Origin: Flavobacterium odoriferum
Lineage (GTDB): Bacteria; Bacteroidota; Bacteroidia; Flavobacteriales; Flavobacteriaceae
Direction of reading: 5' to 3'
DNA length: 64,000 nt
Assembly (NCBI RefSeq): GCF_025499515.1
Contig: NZ_JAMKFA010000008.1
Span: 62,001-126,000, forward strand
Shown here: one piece after another, positions 13,352 through 22,030 of the stretch
How the letters are laid out: each line of letters begins with the position of its first letter
Numbering within the stretch: position 1 is the first letter of the stretch
Made by a program: the position numbers and the translations under genes
Notes under the pieces: generated by a model
The model's database searches: none
The model's input: only the letters and a program-made list of their open reading frames with translations
What the model was told of the DNA's origin: nothing

Positions 13352-15823
13352 ATGAAATACAATAAAATCCGCGAAGAAGAACTTAAAAACAAAGTAGGTG
13401 CCGATTGGTTCAAACAATTTGACACTACCGAAATTTTAGGTAACATCGATTTTACCGTTTTTCCGCAACAAGATAATCTTTTTGGTCGTACACCTTTGCT
13501 TTGGGCAGAAGCTAAAACAGGTAATTTTGATGTGCCAACGATGTTTGTACAGCTCATTTTAACTATTGGCAAAGCACGAACTTTTGACAAAACTATTCCG
13601 CCTGCGTTTTTAGGCGCGTTTGATTTTAAAAAAATTGCCTTTGTGCCGTATATCAATGTGCAAGATATTTTTTATTTAAACGATTTCAATTGGAATGTAA
13701 CGCCCAGTAATCATGAAACCAAAGAATTTCAATTAATTAAACAACGTGTTGAAGCTACGTTGAAGCAAAACACTTACGTTTATGATTACGAAAAAGACGA
13801 AAAAGAACTGCAAGCGTTCATCAAAAACAATGTGGCAAAAGCTACCACAACCAGCAAATTAAAAATCGATAAAAATAACTTTATTCCTATTTATTTACGT
13901 TGGTTAGAAGTGGTAAAACCTACTATTAATGTAGATTGGGACGCGCTTAAAAAAGCCAATATTTTAGACAGCGATTTTTATCTTGCCGATTTATTTGTAG
14001 ACGACAAAGACACGCAAAATATAGAAGACGATTTGTCTATTAGAGATAATTTGTTTGTGGTTTTTCAACACGAAGGGTATAAAATTGCTAAGGAAAACCT
14101 GAAGCAAATGTTTGACGCTACCATTACGTTAAAAAACAAAGACATTTATTTGCATTTTTGGAAACGTTACAAACGACCACCACTCAAAGAATTTCAAGAT
14201 TACATTATAGAACGCCGCGATTTATTAGTGCCGCAAGACATTCGTGAGCGCAAAGGAGCGTTTTTTACACCACGTATTTGGGTAGAATTATCGCAAAAAT
14301 ATTTAACCGATTATTTAGGCGAAAACTGGCAAGACGAATACTACATTTGGGATTGTGCTGCCGGAACGGGCAACCTTTTGGCTGGATTAACCAACAAATA
14401 CAACATTTTTGCCAGCACGCTTGACCAAGCCGATGTAAACGTAATGCACGAACGCATCGATCATGGTGCCAACTTGCTTAAAAACAACGTTTTCCAATTT
14501 GATTTTTTAAATGACGATTTTTCCAAGCTACCACAAAGTTTACAAGACATTATTAATGATGAAGAAAAGCGTAAAAAGTTAGTTATTTATATAAATCCGC
14601 CGTATGCGGAGGCTTCAAGTTATGGTATCAAGAGCAAAGAAGGAGTTAGTTCGAATAACAAAGTTTATGATAAATACAAAGAGTTAAATGGTAGCGCAAT
14701 AAATGAATTGTTTATTCAGTTTTTTACAAGAATTTATATTGAAATTCCAGATTGTAAGCTTGCTTCTTTTAGTAAATTAAAATATTTGAATTCTCAGAAT
14801 TTTACCAAATTTCGTTCATTTTTTAGAGCAGAATATAAGGCTGGATTTATTTGTCGAGCTGATAGTTTTGATAATGTTAAAGGACTTTTTCCTATAGGTT
14901 TTCTGATTTGGGATTTGTCTTGTAAATTAGAAATTGCTAAAATTTCAACAGACGTAATTTTGAGTGATGATTTATCCTCAGACTGGAATGTAGACAAAAA
15001 AACTTTTTATGCTGTTAAAAAAGGTAGTCTTATTATTGATTGGCTTCGAAAATATTTTGACAAGAAAACGGAAAAAATAGGATATTTAAGAATTCAAGGT
15101 GTCGATGTTCAACAAAATCGTACTATTTTCATAACAAGTCAACCATCTGAAAGTGATTTTAGGGAATCAAAGGTTACAGAAATTACAAATAAGAATATAA
15201 TAGAAACTTCTATTTACTTTACTTTACGTAATATTATTGAACCGACATGGCTTAACGATAGAGATCAATATTTATATCCAATTGATAGTTGGCAAACCGA
15301 TTCAGAATTTAAAACAAATTGTTTGACTTATTCATTATTTAGCAATAATATTCAAAGTCAATACGGCACCAACCATTGGATTCCGTTTACAGAATATGAA
15401 GTCAATGCACAAGCCAAGTTTGAAAGCAATTTTATGACTAACTTTATAAAAGGTAAAATAAAGCATGAAGCTACAAATGATACACTTTTTGAGCAAACGA
15501 AAACAGAAGAACAAAAACCATTAGTTTTTTCAGAAGAAGCCACCGCTGTTTTTGATGCTGGTCGTGAATTATGGAAATACTACCACGCGCAACAATTCCC
15601 CTCTTTTGGAGGGGTGGCCGAAGGTCGGGGTGGTTATAACGTAAACGCCAGTTTATACGACATAAGAGAATATTTTCAAGGCAGAAACGACAAAGGCAGA
15701 ATGAACAGCAAAAGTGATGATGCTACATACACCAAACTAATTGCCGAGTTAAGAAGTAAACTCGCCATTTTAGCTGATAAAATAAAACCAAAAGTGTATG
15801 AATACGGGTTTTTAAAAGAATAA
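13352..15823 (+). CDS. Type IIG restriction-modification enzyme (fused nuclease and N6-adenine methyltransferase)
   Basis: 823 aa from the ATG at 13352; an upstream TTG at 13325 is less likely. Near the N-terminus IDFTVF and, about 20 residues on, LLWAEAKTG fit a PD-(D/E)xK nuclease (Asp ... Glu-x-Lys). The centre carries the methyltransferase: motif I DCAAGTGNLLAG (about residue 340) and catalytic motif IV NPPYAE (about residue 418). Residues about 480-700 would be the DNA-recognition region. The C-terminus (NASLYDIREYF, then EPKVYEYGF-type ending KPKVYEYGFLK) is typical of Eco57I-like enzymes. One protein would both cut and modify. No separate specificity subunit is nearby. A 38-bp dispersed repeat is inserted in frame at 15597-15634. 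Confidence 0.82.
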   Translation: MKYNKIREEELKNKVGADWFKQFDTTEILGNIDFTVFPQQDNLFGRTPLLWAEAKTGNFDVPTMFVQLILTIGKARTFDKTIPPAFLGAFDFKKIAFVPYINVQDIFYLNDFNWNVTPSNHETKEFQLIKQRVEATLKQNTYVYDYEKDEKELQAFIKNNVAKATTTSKLKIDKNNFIPIYLRWLEVVKPTINVDWDALKKANILDSDFYLADLFVDDKDTQNIEDDLSIRDNLFVVFQHEGYKIAKENLKQMFDATITLKNKDIYLHFWKRYKRPPLKEFQDYIIERRDLLVPQDIRERKGAFFTPRIWVELSQKYLTDYLGENWQDEYYIWDCAAGTGNLLAGLTNKYNIFASTLDQADVNVMHERIDHGANLLKNNVFQFDFLNDDFSKLPQSLQDIINDEEKRKKLVIYINPPYAEASSYGIKSKEGVSSNNKVYDKYKELNGSAINELFIQFFTRIYIEIPDCKLASFSKLKYLNSQNFTKFRSFFRAEYKAGFICRADSFDNVKGLFPIGFLIWDLSCKLEIAKISTDVILSDDLSSDWNVDKKTFYAVKKGSLIIDWLRKYFDKKTEKIGYLRIQGVDVQQNRTIFITSQPSESDFRESKVTEITNKNIIETSIYFTLRNIIEPTWLNDRDQYLYPIDSWQTDSEFKTNCLTYSLFSNNIQSQYGTNHWIPFTEYEVNAQAKFESNFMTNFIKGKIKHEATNDTLFEQTKTEEQKPLVFSEEATAVFDAGRELWKYYHAQQFPSFGGVAEGRGGYNVNASLYDIREYFQGRNDKGRMNSKSDDATYTKLIAELRSKLAILADKIKPKVYEYGFLKE
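15597..15634 (+). repeat. Dispersed GC-rich element inside the type IIG gene
   Basis: CCCCTCTTTTGGAGGGGTGG followed by CCGAAGGTCGGGGTGG stands out as G/C-rich in an AT-rich gene and contains a CCCCTC/GAGGGG stem. It is translated in frame as PSFGGVAEGRGG, in a linker between two conserved C-terminal segments. I recall similar elements scattered through Bacteroidetes genomes. Confidence 0.65.
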
Positions 15824-15847
15824 AATCAAAAAAGGAATCCACATAGT

Positions 15848-15872
15848 GAACTCCTCTTTTTTGGCGGAGTTC
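15848..15872 (+). terminator. Hairpin after the type IIG gene
   Basis: GAACTCC (15848-15854) and GGAGTTC (15866-15872) enclose an 11-base loop that includes TTTTTT. There is no T-tract after the stem, so it is a weak terminator candidate. Confidence 0.4.
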
Positions 15873-15907
15873 CGTAGATCTCCAAAACAAAGATATAAAA
15901 TAAATTC

Positions 15908-15947
15908 ACTTAGCGCCTTAGTGTCTTAGTGTCAAAATAAAAATAAA
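15908..15947 (+). repeat. Octamer array abutting the MazG-like gene
   Basis: ACTTAGCG, CCTTAGTG, TCTTAGTG and two degenerate A-rich units fill 40 bases that end directly at the ATG at 15948. It is the 8-bp counterpart of the heptamer arrays. Confidence 0.65.
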
Positions 15948-16274
15948 ATGGATTTAAAAAACTCCCAACAAGAAGTTGATAATTGGATTAAGGAACACGG
16001 AGTTCGTTATTTCAATGAATTAACAAACATGGCTCAACTTACCGAAGAAGTAGGCGAAGTTGCCCGAATTATTGCGCGTCGTTATGGCGAACAATCAGAA
16101 AAAGAAAGTGATAAAAACAAAGACCTTGGTGAAGAATTAGCCGATGTAGTTTTTGTAGTTTTGTGTCTTGCCAATCAAACAGGTGTAGATTTACAAGTAG
16201 CGTTTGATAAAAAAATGGATTTAAAAACCAAACGCGATCACGATAGACATCATAATAACGAGAAACTTAAATAA
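15948..16274 (+). CDS. MazG-like nucleotide pyrophosphohydrolase
   Basis: 108 aa, the size of single-domain MazG-type enzymes. The metal-binding helices are visible as LTEEVGEVARI (E-E-x-x-E) and LGEELADVVFVV (E-E-x-x-D), the four acidic residues that hold magnesium in this all-alpha NTP pyrophosphatase superfamily. Such enzymes hydrolyse nucleoside triphosphates to monophosphates and pyrophosphate, often removing damaged nucleotides; the exact substrate cannot be read. As far as I recall, dtd, this gene and aroA are close together in related genomes, which would make the 12.2-15.8 kb block an insertion. Confidence 0.88.
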   Translation: MDLKNSQQEVDNWIKEHGVRYFNELTNMAQLTEEVGEVARIIARRYGEQSEKESDKNKDLGEELADVVFVVLCLANQTGVDLQVAFDKKMDLKTKRDHDRHHNNEKLK

Positions 16275-16276
16275 TG

Positions 16277-16325
16277 GTGAGTTGTGAATGGTGAGTTGTG
16301 AATGGTGAGTTGTAAATGATGAATT
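16277..16325 (+). repeat. Seven heptamers before the four-helix-bundle gene
   Basis: GTGAGTT, GTGAATG, GTGAGTT, GTGAATG, GTGAGTT, GTAAATG, ATGAATT run without gaps to the ATG at 16326. The orientation is opposite to the arrays before dtd and sugE. Confidence 0.85.
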
Positions 16326-16688
16326 ATGGGAGATAATGTTATTAAAAATAAATCATTTAATTTTGCATTACGAGTAGTTAAATTATATCAATTTCTGAAT
16401 CAGGAAAAGAAGGAATATGTTTTAAGTAAACAACTTCTAAGAAGCGGAACAGCAATTGGTGCTTTGGCTCGTGAAGCAGAGCAAGCAGAAAGTAAATTAG
16501 ATTTTATTCACAAGCTCGCCATTGCTCAAAAAGAAGCAAATGAAACAGATTATTGGTTGGAACTTTTGTTTCAGTCAGAATATCTTAACGAAACACAATT
16601 TCAATCATTAAAAAACGATATTATTGAAATAAATAAAATTTTAGCTTCAATAATTATTACAACAAAACAAAGAATAGGGAAGAAATAA
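16326..16688 (+). CDS. Four-helix-bundle protein (23S rRNA intervening-sequence/S23 family)
   Basis: 120 aa, all-helical. SFNFALRVVKLYQFL, LSKQLLRSGTAIGALAREAE, DFIHKLAIAQKEANETDYWL and a final helix IIEINKILASIIITTKQR match the pattern of the four-helix-bundle proteins first found in intervening sequences of spirochete 23S rRNA genes and related to the Avd accessory protein of diversity-generating retroelements. They bind nucleic acid; the cellular role is not established. Here the gene is not in an rRNA operon but lies inside a heptamer array: reverse-type units on both sides, then forward-type units up to sugE, as if it had been inserted into the array. Confidence 0.88.
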   Translation: MGDNVIKNKSFNFALRVVKLYQFLNQEKKEYVLSKQLLRSGTAIGALAREAEQAESKLDFIHKLAIAQKEANETDYWLELLFQSEYLNETQFQSLKNDIIEINKILASIIITTKQRIGKK

Positions 16689-16690
16689 TG

Positions 16691-16745
16691 GTGAATTGTA
16701 AATTATGAATTCACCATTCACCATTCACCATTCACAATTAAAAAC
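16691..16745 (+). repeat. Inverted and direct heptamers abutting the sugE start
   Basis: GTGAATT, GTAAATT, ATGAATT (16691-16711) then ATTCACC three times, ATTCACA and ATTAAAA (16709-16743), two bases before the ATG at 16746. The complementary blocks can pair. Confidence 0.85.
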
Positions 16746-17072
16746 ATGAACTGGATTTTACTCATAATAGCAGGATTATTCGAAGTAGGTTTTGCCACTT
16801 GCCTCGGAAAAGCAAAAGAATCAACGGGAAATACTTCTCTGCTTTGGTACGGAGGTTTTTTGGTGTGTCTTTCAATCAGTATGATATTATTAGTAAAAGC
16901 CACCAAAGAATTACCTATTGGAACCGCTTATGCTGTTTGGACAGGAATTGGTGCCGTGGGTAGCGTTTTAGTTGGAATCATTGTTTTTAAAGAACCTGCA
17001 ACTTTTTGGCGAGTTTTTTTCATCACGACATTAATTTTATCAATTGTTGGACTAAAAATGGTTACGAAATAA
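16746..17072 (+). CDS. sugE: SMR-family transporter, SugE/Gdx type
   Basis: 108 aa with four predicted membrane helices, the fixed size of small multidrug resistance proteins. The first helix LLIIAGLFEVGFATCLGKA carries the essential membrane glutamate (FEV), and the central signature GTAYAVWTGIGAVGSV is of the SugE/Gdx subtype, which exports guanidinium in exchange for protons, rather than the EmrE drug-exporting subtype. It would work as an antiparallel dimer in the inner membrane. The TAA stop overlaps the ATG of aroA by one base, so the two are likely translationally coupled although functionally unrelated. Confidence 0.88.
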   Translation: MNWILLIIAGLFEVGFATCLGKAKESTGNTSLLWYGGFLVCLSISMILLVKATKELPIGTAYAVWTGIGAVGSVLVGIIVFKEPATFWRVFFITTLILSIVGLKMVTK

Positions 17073-18355
17073 TGGATTTACATTTAGAAAAGGCAAAAGA
17101 TAAAAGGCAAAAGGCAAAAGTAAAAATTACGGGAAGTAAATCTGAAACTAACAGATTGTTGCTATTGCAAGCGTTATATCCAAATTTAACATTGGAAAAC
17201 ACCTCCAATTCTGATGATTCTGAAGTGATGCAAAAGGCGCTAAATTCACAATTCACAATTCACAATTCAGAATTAATAGACGTTCACCACGCCGGAACTG
17301 CTATGCGTTTTCTAACCTCTTTTTTCGCAATCCAAGAAGGAAAAGAAGTGGTGCTGACTGGTTCTTCTCGAATGAAAGAGCGTCCAATTAAAGTTTTGGT
17401 GGATGCATTAAATCAATTGGGAGCTGAAATTAGTTATGAAGAAAATGAGGGTTTTCCGCCTATTCGAATCAAAGGAAAAAAATTAACTCAAAACAAAGTT
17501 TCATTACCAGCCAATGTAAGTAGCCAATATATTTCGGCATTGTTGCTAATTGCTCCAAAGCTTGAAAATGGTTTAGAATTAACTTTGGAAGGAGAAATTA
17601 CATCTGTTCCGTACATTAAAATGACATTGGCTTTATTAAATGAAATAGGAGTAAAGACTTCTTTTGTTGGAAATAAAATTTCTGTAAAACCGCAATTCAC
17701 ACTCGAGCCAGAGGCGAACAGAGCGAAGCTAATTCACAATTCACAATTCATAATTGAGTCCGATTGGAGTTCAGCATCCTACTGGTATTCCATTGTTGCT
17801 TTGTCTGAAATTGGTATACAAATTTCACTTTCGAGTTATAAAGAAAATAGTTTGCAAGGTGATAGCGCTTTAGTTGAAATTTATCAAGATTTTGGTGTTG
17901 AAACTACTTTTAATAGTGATAATTCAATCACGATTTCAAAAGAAAGAATTCATAATTCACAACTCACAACTCACAACTCGCAACTCAACAACTCTCCCGA
18001 CATTGCACAAACCATTGCCGTAACTTGTTTTGGATTAGGAATGGGTTGTGATTTAACTGGATTACATACGCTAAAAATCAAAGAAACGGACAGATTAGAG
18101 GCTTTAAAAATGGAATTAACAAAATTAGGCGCTGAAATTTCTGTAACTAATGATTCTTTGTATTTGAAATCCTCTTCTGCAATTAAGGAAAAAATTTCAA
18201 TCTCAACTTATCAAGACCACAGAATGGCTATGGCTTTTGCGCCTTTAGCATTAAAAGTTCCAATTATTATTGAAAATGCTGAGGTGGTTTCTAAATCGTA
18301 TCCAAGTTTTTGGGAGGATTTAAAATCTGTTGGATTTGATGTTAATGAAATTTAA
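17072..18355 (+). CDS. aroA: 3-phosphoshikimate 1-carboxyvinyltransferase (EPSP synthase)
   Basis: 427 aa. It joins phosphoenolpyruvate to shikimate 3-phosphate in aromatic synthesis. Family motifs: TGSKSETNRLLLL (Lys-Ser substrate site), HHAGTAMRFLTSFFA (the N-D-AGTAxRF loop), LTGSSRMKERPI, VSSQYISALLLIAP, SSASYW, LKIKETDRLEALK and STYQDHRMAMAFAPLAL. Start: ATG at 17072, overlapping the sugE stop. Several blocks are built from 7-bp repeats: EKAKDKRQKAKVK near the N-terminus, LNSQFTIHNSE, LIHNSQFIIES and IHNSQLTTHNSQL. They lie between conserved blocks, probably in surface loops, so the enzyme may remain active. It links functionally to pheA-aroF upstream. Confidence 0.94.
   Translation: MDLHLEKAKDKRQKAKVKITGSKSETNRLLLLQALYPNLTLENTSNSDDSEVMQKALNSQFTIHNSELIDVHHAGTAMRFLTSFFAIQEGKEVVLTGSSRMKERPIKVLVDALNQLGAEISYEENEGFPPIRIKGKKLTQNKVSLPANVSSQYISALLLIAPKLENGLELTLEGEITSVPYIKMTLALLNEIGVKTSFVGNKISVKPQFTLEPEANRAKLIHNSQFIIESDWSSASYWYSIVALSEIGIQISLSSYKENSLQGDSALVEIYQDFGVETTFNSDNSITISKERIHNSQLTTHNSQLNNSPDIAQTIAVTCFGLGMGCDLTGLHTLKIKETDRLEALKMELTKLGAEISVTNDSLYLKSSSAIKEKISISTYQDHRMAMAFAPLALKVPIIIENAEVVSKSYPSFWEDLKSVGFDVNEI
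17091..17125 (+). repeat. Five heptamers at the 5' end of aroA
   Basis: AGGCAAA, AGATAAA, AGGCAAA, AGGCAAA, AGTAAAA, in frame, coding for a Lys/Ala-rich stretch before the conserved TGSKSE motif. Confidence 0.8.
17243..17277 (+). repeat. Five heptamers inside aroA
   Basis: AATTCAC three times, then AATTCAG and AATTAAT; translated as NSQFTIHNSEL. The unit equals that of the dtd and sugE leaders. Confidence 0.85.
17689..17758 (+). repeat. Composite repeat block inside aroA
   Basis: A copy of CAATTCAC is followed by a G/A-rich stretch (CGAGCCAGAGGCGAACAGAG and on) and then AATTCAC, AATTCAC, AATTCAT, AATTGAG (17731-17758). Translated in frame as EPEANRAKLIHNSQFIIES. Confidence 0.65.
17947..17988 (+). 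repeat. Six heptamers inside aroA
   Basis: AATTCAT, AATTCAC, AACTCAC, AACTCAC, AACTCGC, AACTCAA; translated as IHNSQLTTHNSQL in frame. Confidence 0.85.
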
Positions 18356-18356
18356 T

Positions 18357-19103
18357 TTATCTCTTCACAATTTGAATTTGCTCCAATATTTGTTGCGCTC
18401 TATCAGGTGAAACCGGAATATGAACTCCTGTGTTTAATTCTAAACTTCCACCATCTGATTTATTGTATGCAACTACTTGTTCAAAATTTACGATATATGA
18501 TTTGTGAACACGCATAAAACGCTTATCTGAACATAAAATATCTTCAAAATTTTTGAGATTTCGGCTTACTAAATTTTTTGTTCCGGTTGTGCAAAACACT
18601 TCAGAATAAGCACCTTCTCCTTTAATATGAGCAATTTTTGTAGTATCTAAAAAGATTAATGTATTTCCTGACGGAACTGCAATTTTACTTAAACTTTCTT
18701 GCTGAATGTTTTCTTTTAATATTTTGAAATTTTCGAGCTTTTGTTTTTGTTTTTCTAATCGGGTAATAGCATATGCTAATTGTTCCGGATTAATAGGTTT
18801 CAATAAGTAATCAATTGCCGAAAACTTAAATGCTTGCAACGCATATTCGTTATACGCAGTGGTAAAAATAATGGAAAAATTCACATCGTTTTCATCAAAA
18901 AAATCTAACAATTCTAATCCGCTATGACCAGGCATTTCAATGTCTAATAAAACTAAATCAGGATTATGTTTTCTAATGGCTTTTACTCCTTGTGAGAGAT
19001 TTTCACATTCGGCTACAATTTCCACATTTGGACAATATTCCTGAATAAGTAAGGCTAATGAAACTCTTGCTCTTTTTTCGTCGTCTATAATTATTGCTTT
19101 CAT
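18357..19103 (-). CDS. LytTR-family response regulator
   Basis: 248 aa. The receiver domain has acidic residues in IIDDEKRAR, the phosphoacceptor aspartate in LVLLDIEMPGHSG and the conserved lysine in YLLKPINPEQ. The C-terminal LytTR DNA-binding domain (about residues 145-245) contains LKNFEDILCSDKRFMRVHKS and YIVNFEQVV. One base separates it from the upstream kinase gene, so they form a two-component operon. The kinase gene is frameshifted, so signalling to this regulator may be lost or depend on another kinase. It is convergent with aroA with a one-base gap. Confidence 0.93.
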   Translation of the reverse strand: MKAIIIDDEKRARVSLALLIQEYCPNVEIVAECENLSQGVKAIRKHNPDLVLLDIEMPGHSGLELLDFFDENDVNFSIIFTTAYNEYALQAFKFSAIDYLLKPINPEQLAYAITRLEKQKQKLENFKILKENIQQESLSKIAVPSGNTLIFLDTTKIAHIKGEGAYSEVFCTTGTKNLVSRNLKNFEDILCSDKRFMRVHKSYIVNFEQVVAYNKSDGGSLELNTGVHIPVSPDRAQQILEQIQIVKR

Positions 19104-19104
19104 C

Positions 19105-21983
19105 TTAATAAGTTATTGGTATTTCAAAAACAACTGAGGTTCCAGTAGGTTGATTGTTCAAGTTTGTTTTATCGATATACTGAATTGAAATATTTTTTTG
19201 ATTGTATTGATTAAGTAAGTTCACTCTGTTTTGCATAGCTTCAGTGGCAAAAGAATTGTGATTTTTGTTTTTTATAGCATTTAATTCAGTGCTTTTTTGA
19301 CGACCAATTCCATTATCATCAATACTAATTTTTATATGCTCTGTTTCTTTTTGGAAGTGAATAGTAACTGCTTTTTCACCTTGTTTATGCAACAATCCGT
19401 GTTTTACAGCATTTTCTACATAAGGTTGCAAAAGCATCGTTGGTATTTTTATGTTTTCAGCATCAATTTCGTCGTCAACTAGAATATGATAATTAAAATC
19501 TTCTTCAAATCTAGCTTTTTCAATATCTAAATATAAACCGAGTGTTTTTACTTCTTCGGCAATAGAAATGGTTTCTTTTTCGGTCATTTCTAAAATAGTG
19601 CGAGTTAAGTTAGAAAATTTTGACAAATAACTTACAGCTTGTTTTTTTTCGTTTGACAAAATAAAAGACTGAATAGTATTCAAAGCATTATAGAAAAAAT
19701 GGGGGTTCATTTGTGATTTTATGGCTTTTAACTTCGATTGATTTAAGTTTTTTTCCAAGTTTACTTTTTCTAAAAGGAGTTGATTTCGTTTTTCTAATTT
19801 TAAAATTTGCAGTTTATAAAAAGTATAAATTAATCCTAAGAAAACAAATCCGAACCCAAATAAAAATATAGGTTTTAACCAAAATGGTTTTTTGATTTCG
19901 AATTGAATTGTTTGTAAATCAATTTTTAAATTGTCATGATTTATTGCCAATTGAATGGTGTAATTTCCAGAAGCTAATGAATAAAGTTTTAGATTTTTAT
20001 CGTTTAAATCTAAGGTTTTCCATTCAGAATTATTGATTTTATACGAAACGCTATAACTTTCATTAGGAACAAACGCTAAGGTTGAAAAGTTAATTGCTAT
20101 GTCATTTTCATCTGGGTTTAGTTCTTTTAATTGATTGACTTCTCTTCGTTTTCCGTTAATTTGGATTTCATTTATGATGAGTTTTGGTTTCGGGAAATTG
20201 CCAATTTCGTTTCTGTTTTTAATTACAATTCCTTTAGAAGTAGCAAAGAATAACTGATTGTTTTTTAAAATAACATCGGTTGCTTCAATATCATTGCTTA
20301 ACGAAATTACTTTTTGTATATTTTGTGTTTCAAAATCATATTCATATACGCTATTTGTAGAAAATAAATAACAATACTGATTTCTTATAAAAAAGCGATT
20401 AAACTTTTCTTTTGCAATAAACTCTGGAAGTTTAAAACGGGTAACTACATTTTCAGCATTAATCGAGTAGAGTTTTTCTGCTGTGGATAAACCTATAATG
20501 TTGTCTTTATATTTTTGAATTTTAACTAAAAACAATGTTTCGTTTTTATGTTTTAGTTCTTGCGTTTTTCCATCATTAGTAATTGCTATTAATCCATTAT
20601 TTGTTGCATAATAAATCGTGTTGTTTATTGCGTTGTATTCTGTGGATTTTCCGTTTGTATTATTTAAAAGTAGCGCTTGATTAAATCCTGAAAAGTCTTC
20701 TTTTTTATTTTTTTCAAAAATAGTATCCCAGCTACTTTTAAGATTTTTATCCACACAAAAAATACCTAAAATTCCACTTGCAGCAAACGAGAAATATTTT
20801 TTATCTACTTTTTTGATGTCTTTTATAGCTATTGAAAATTCATTTGTAATTTGATTATTTTTATTTAAAATATTGAATTTAAACGAATTGAAAAACACTT
20901 TTTCATTAATTGTATCAGCAAAAATTTGACTTATTGAATGATTGCTTTTACTCTCGTAAATAATTTCAGTTTGAAGATTTTTACAATTGAGTTTGTAAAT
21001 TAAATCTTTTTCTGCACCAATAAAAACTTCATTTTTGCCTAATGATAATGAGTTTGGTCTAGGTTGTAAATCAATAAAATTATTTGAAAAATCTTGAATA
21101 AATAAAACACCTTTATTTAGTGTCGAAATCCAGTAGTTATTGTGTTTGTCTTTAAGGATATACGATATATTTTGATCAGTAAAATATGTTTTATTTTGGT
21201 TGGAAAGCAAGTCGATTTTATGCATACCGTTAGGTGTACAAATCCAAATTGCGTCATCTGTAATTGCTGTGTTTTGGGTAAAATCAATAGAATTGTTTAA
21301 TTTGAATTTAGAAAATTTGCCTTTTTCAAAACTATAATAAATAGCAGTTGATTTAGAATTAATAATTAGTTTTTGGTTCCAAGTATTAATAATTGGCGTA
21401 ATGATTTCTGCGTAAAAATCTTCAGGTAATTTATGTTTTTTAATTCCATTTTTATTGCCCAATTCATATAAATAATTGCCTAAAACATAGAATTTTTCTT
21501 TAGTAGCATAACAAAAACGAACTTCTTTATCATTAATAATGTGTTTTGCTTTTACTTTTAAAGATTTTAAATCATATACTAGAATTGCTTCAGGTTGAAT
21601 TAAAAAAAGGTCATTTTGATGATTCCAAATCTATAATAACCAAGCGAAGTTTTTTGCGGTAATGCTTTTAAACTTCCTTTTTCTACATAGTATAAAAATC
21701 CGTCAAAATTGGCATACCAAATTCTGCCAAAAGCATCTTCTGCAATGCATGAGCCCGATTTAGAAGTTTGAAAATCGGCAGTAAATAATTTAAAGTCATT
21801 TCCATCATATCGGCACAATCCTTTTCCAGTTGCAAACCACATAAAACCTTTGCTGTCCTGAAAAATATCATACACACTATTAGATGGCAACCCCGAAGTT
21901 TTGTCAATAGTAATATGATACGGATTTTGGCTTAAACCTAAATTCGATACAAAAAGAAAAAGTGTAAGTAATATAATTCGCAA
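19105..21983 (-). pseudogene. Propeller sensor histidine kinase (LytS type) broken by a single-base frameshift
   Basis: The start at 21983 encodes a signal peptide (MRIILLTLFLFVSNLGLSQ) and two-component-regulator propeller repeats (SNSVYDIFQDSKGFMWFATG, EDAFGRIWYA), but the frame stops at 21600. The other frame continues propeller sequence from about 21625 to a membrane helix (FLFGFGFVFLGLIYTFYKL) and a His-kinase/HATPase pair (QMNPHFFYNALNTIQS, QPYVENAVKHGL, IDDNGIG). Restoring one T near 21623-21624 (GGAATC to GGAAATC on the sense strand) gives one 959-aa frame through FGNHQNDLFLIQPE. The span is one base short of a multiple of three. It is either a real inactivating mutation or a sequencing error. 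Confidence 0.9.
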
Positions 21984-22030
21984 ACGATTATGATTTTAAA
22001 CAAATGTAAGGAATACGTAATTAATATGAT

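Noticed and set aside
21600-21630. Programmed frameshift as explanation of the split kinase
   Set aside because: The T7 run at the stop is close, but the shift needed lies before it at GGAATC, without a slippery heptamer or downstream structure.
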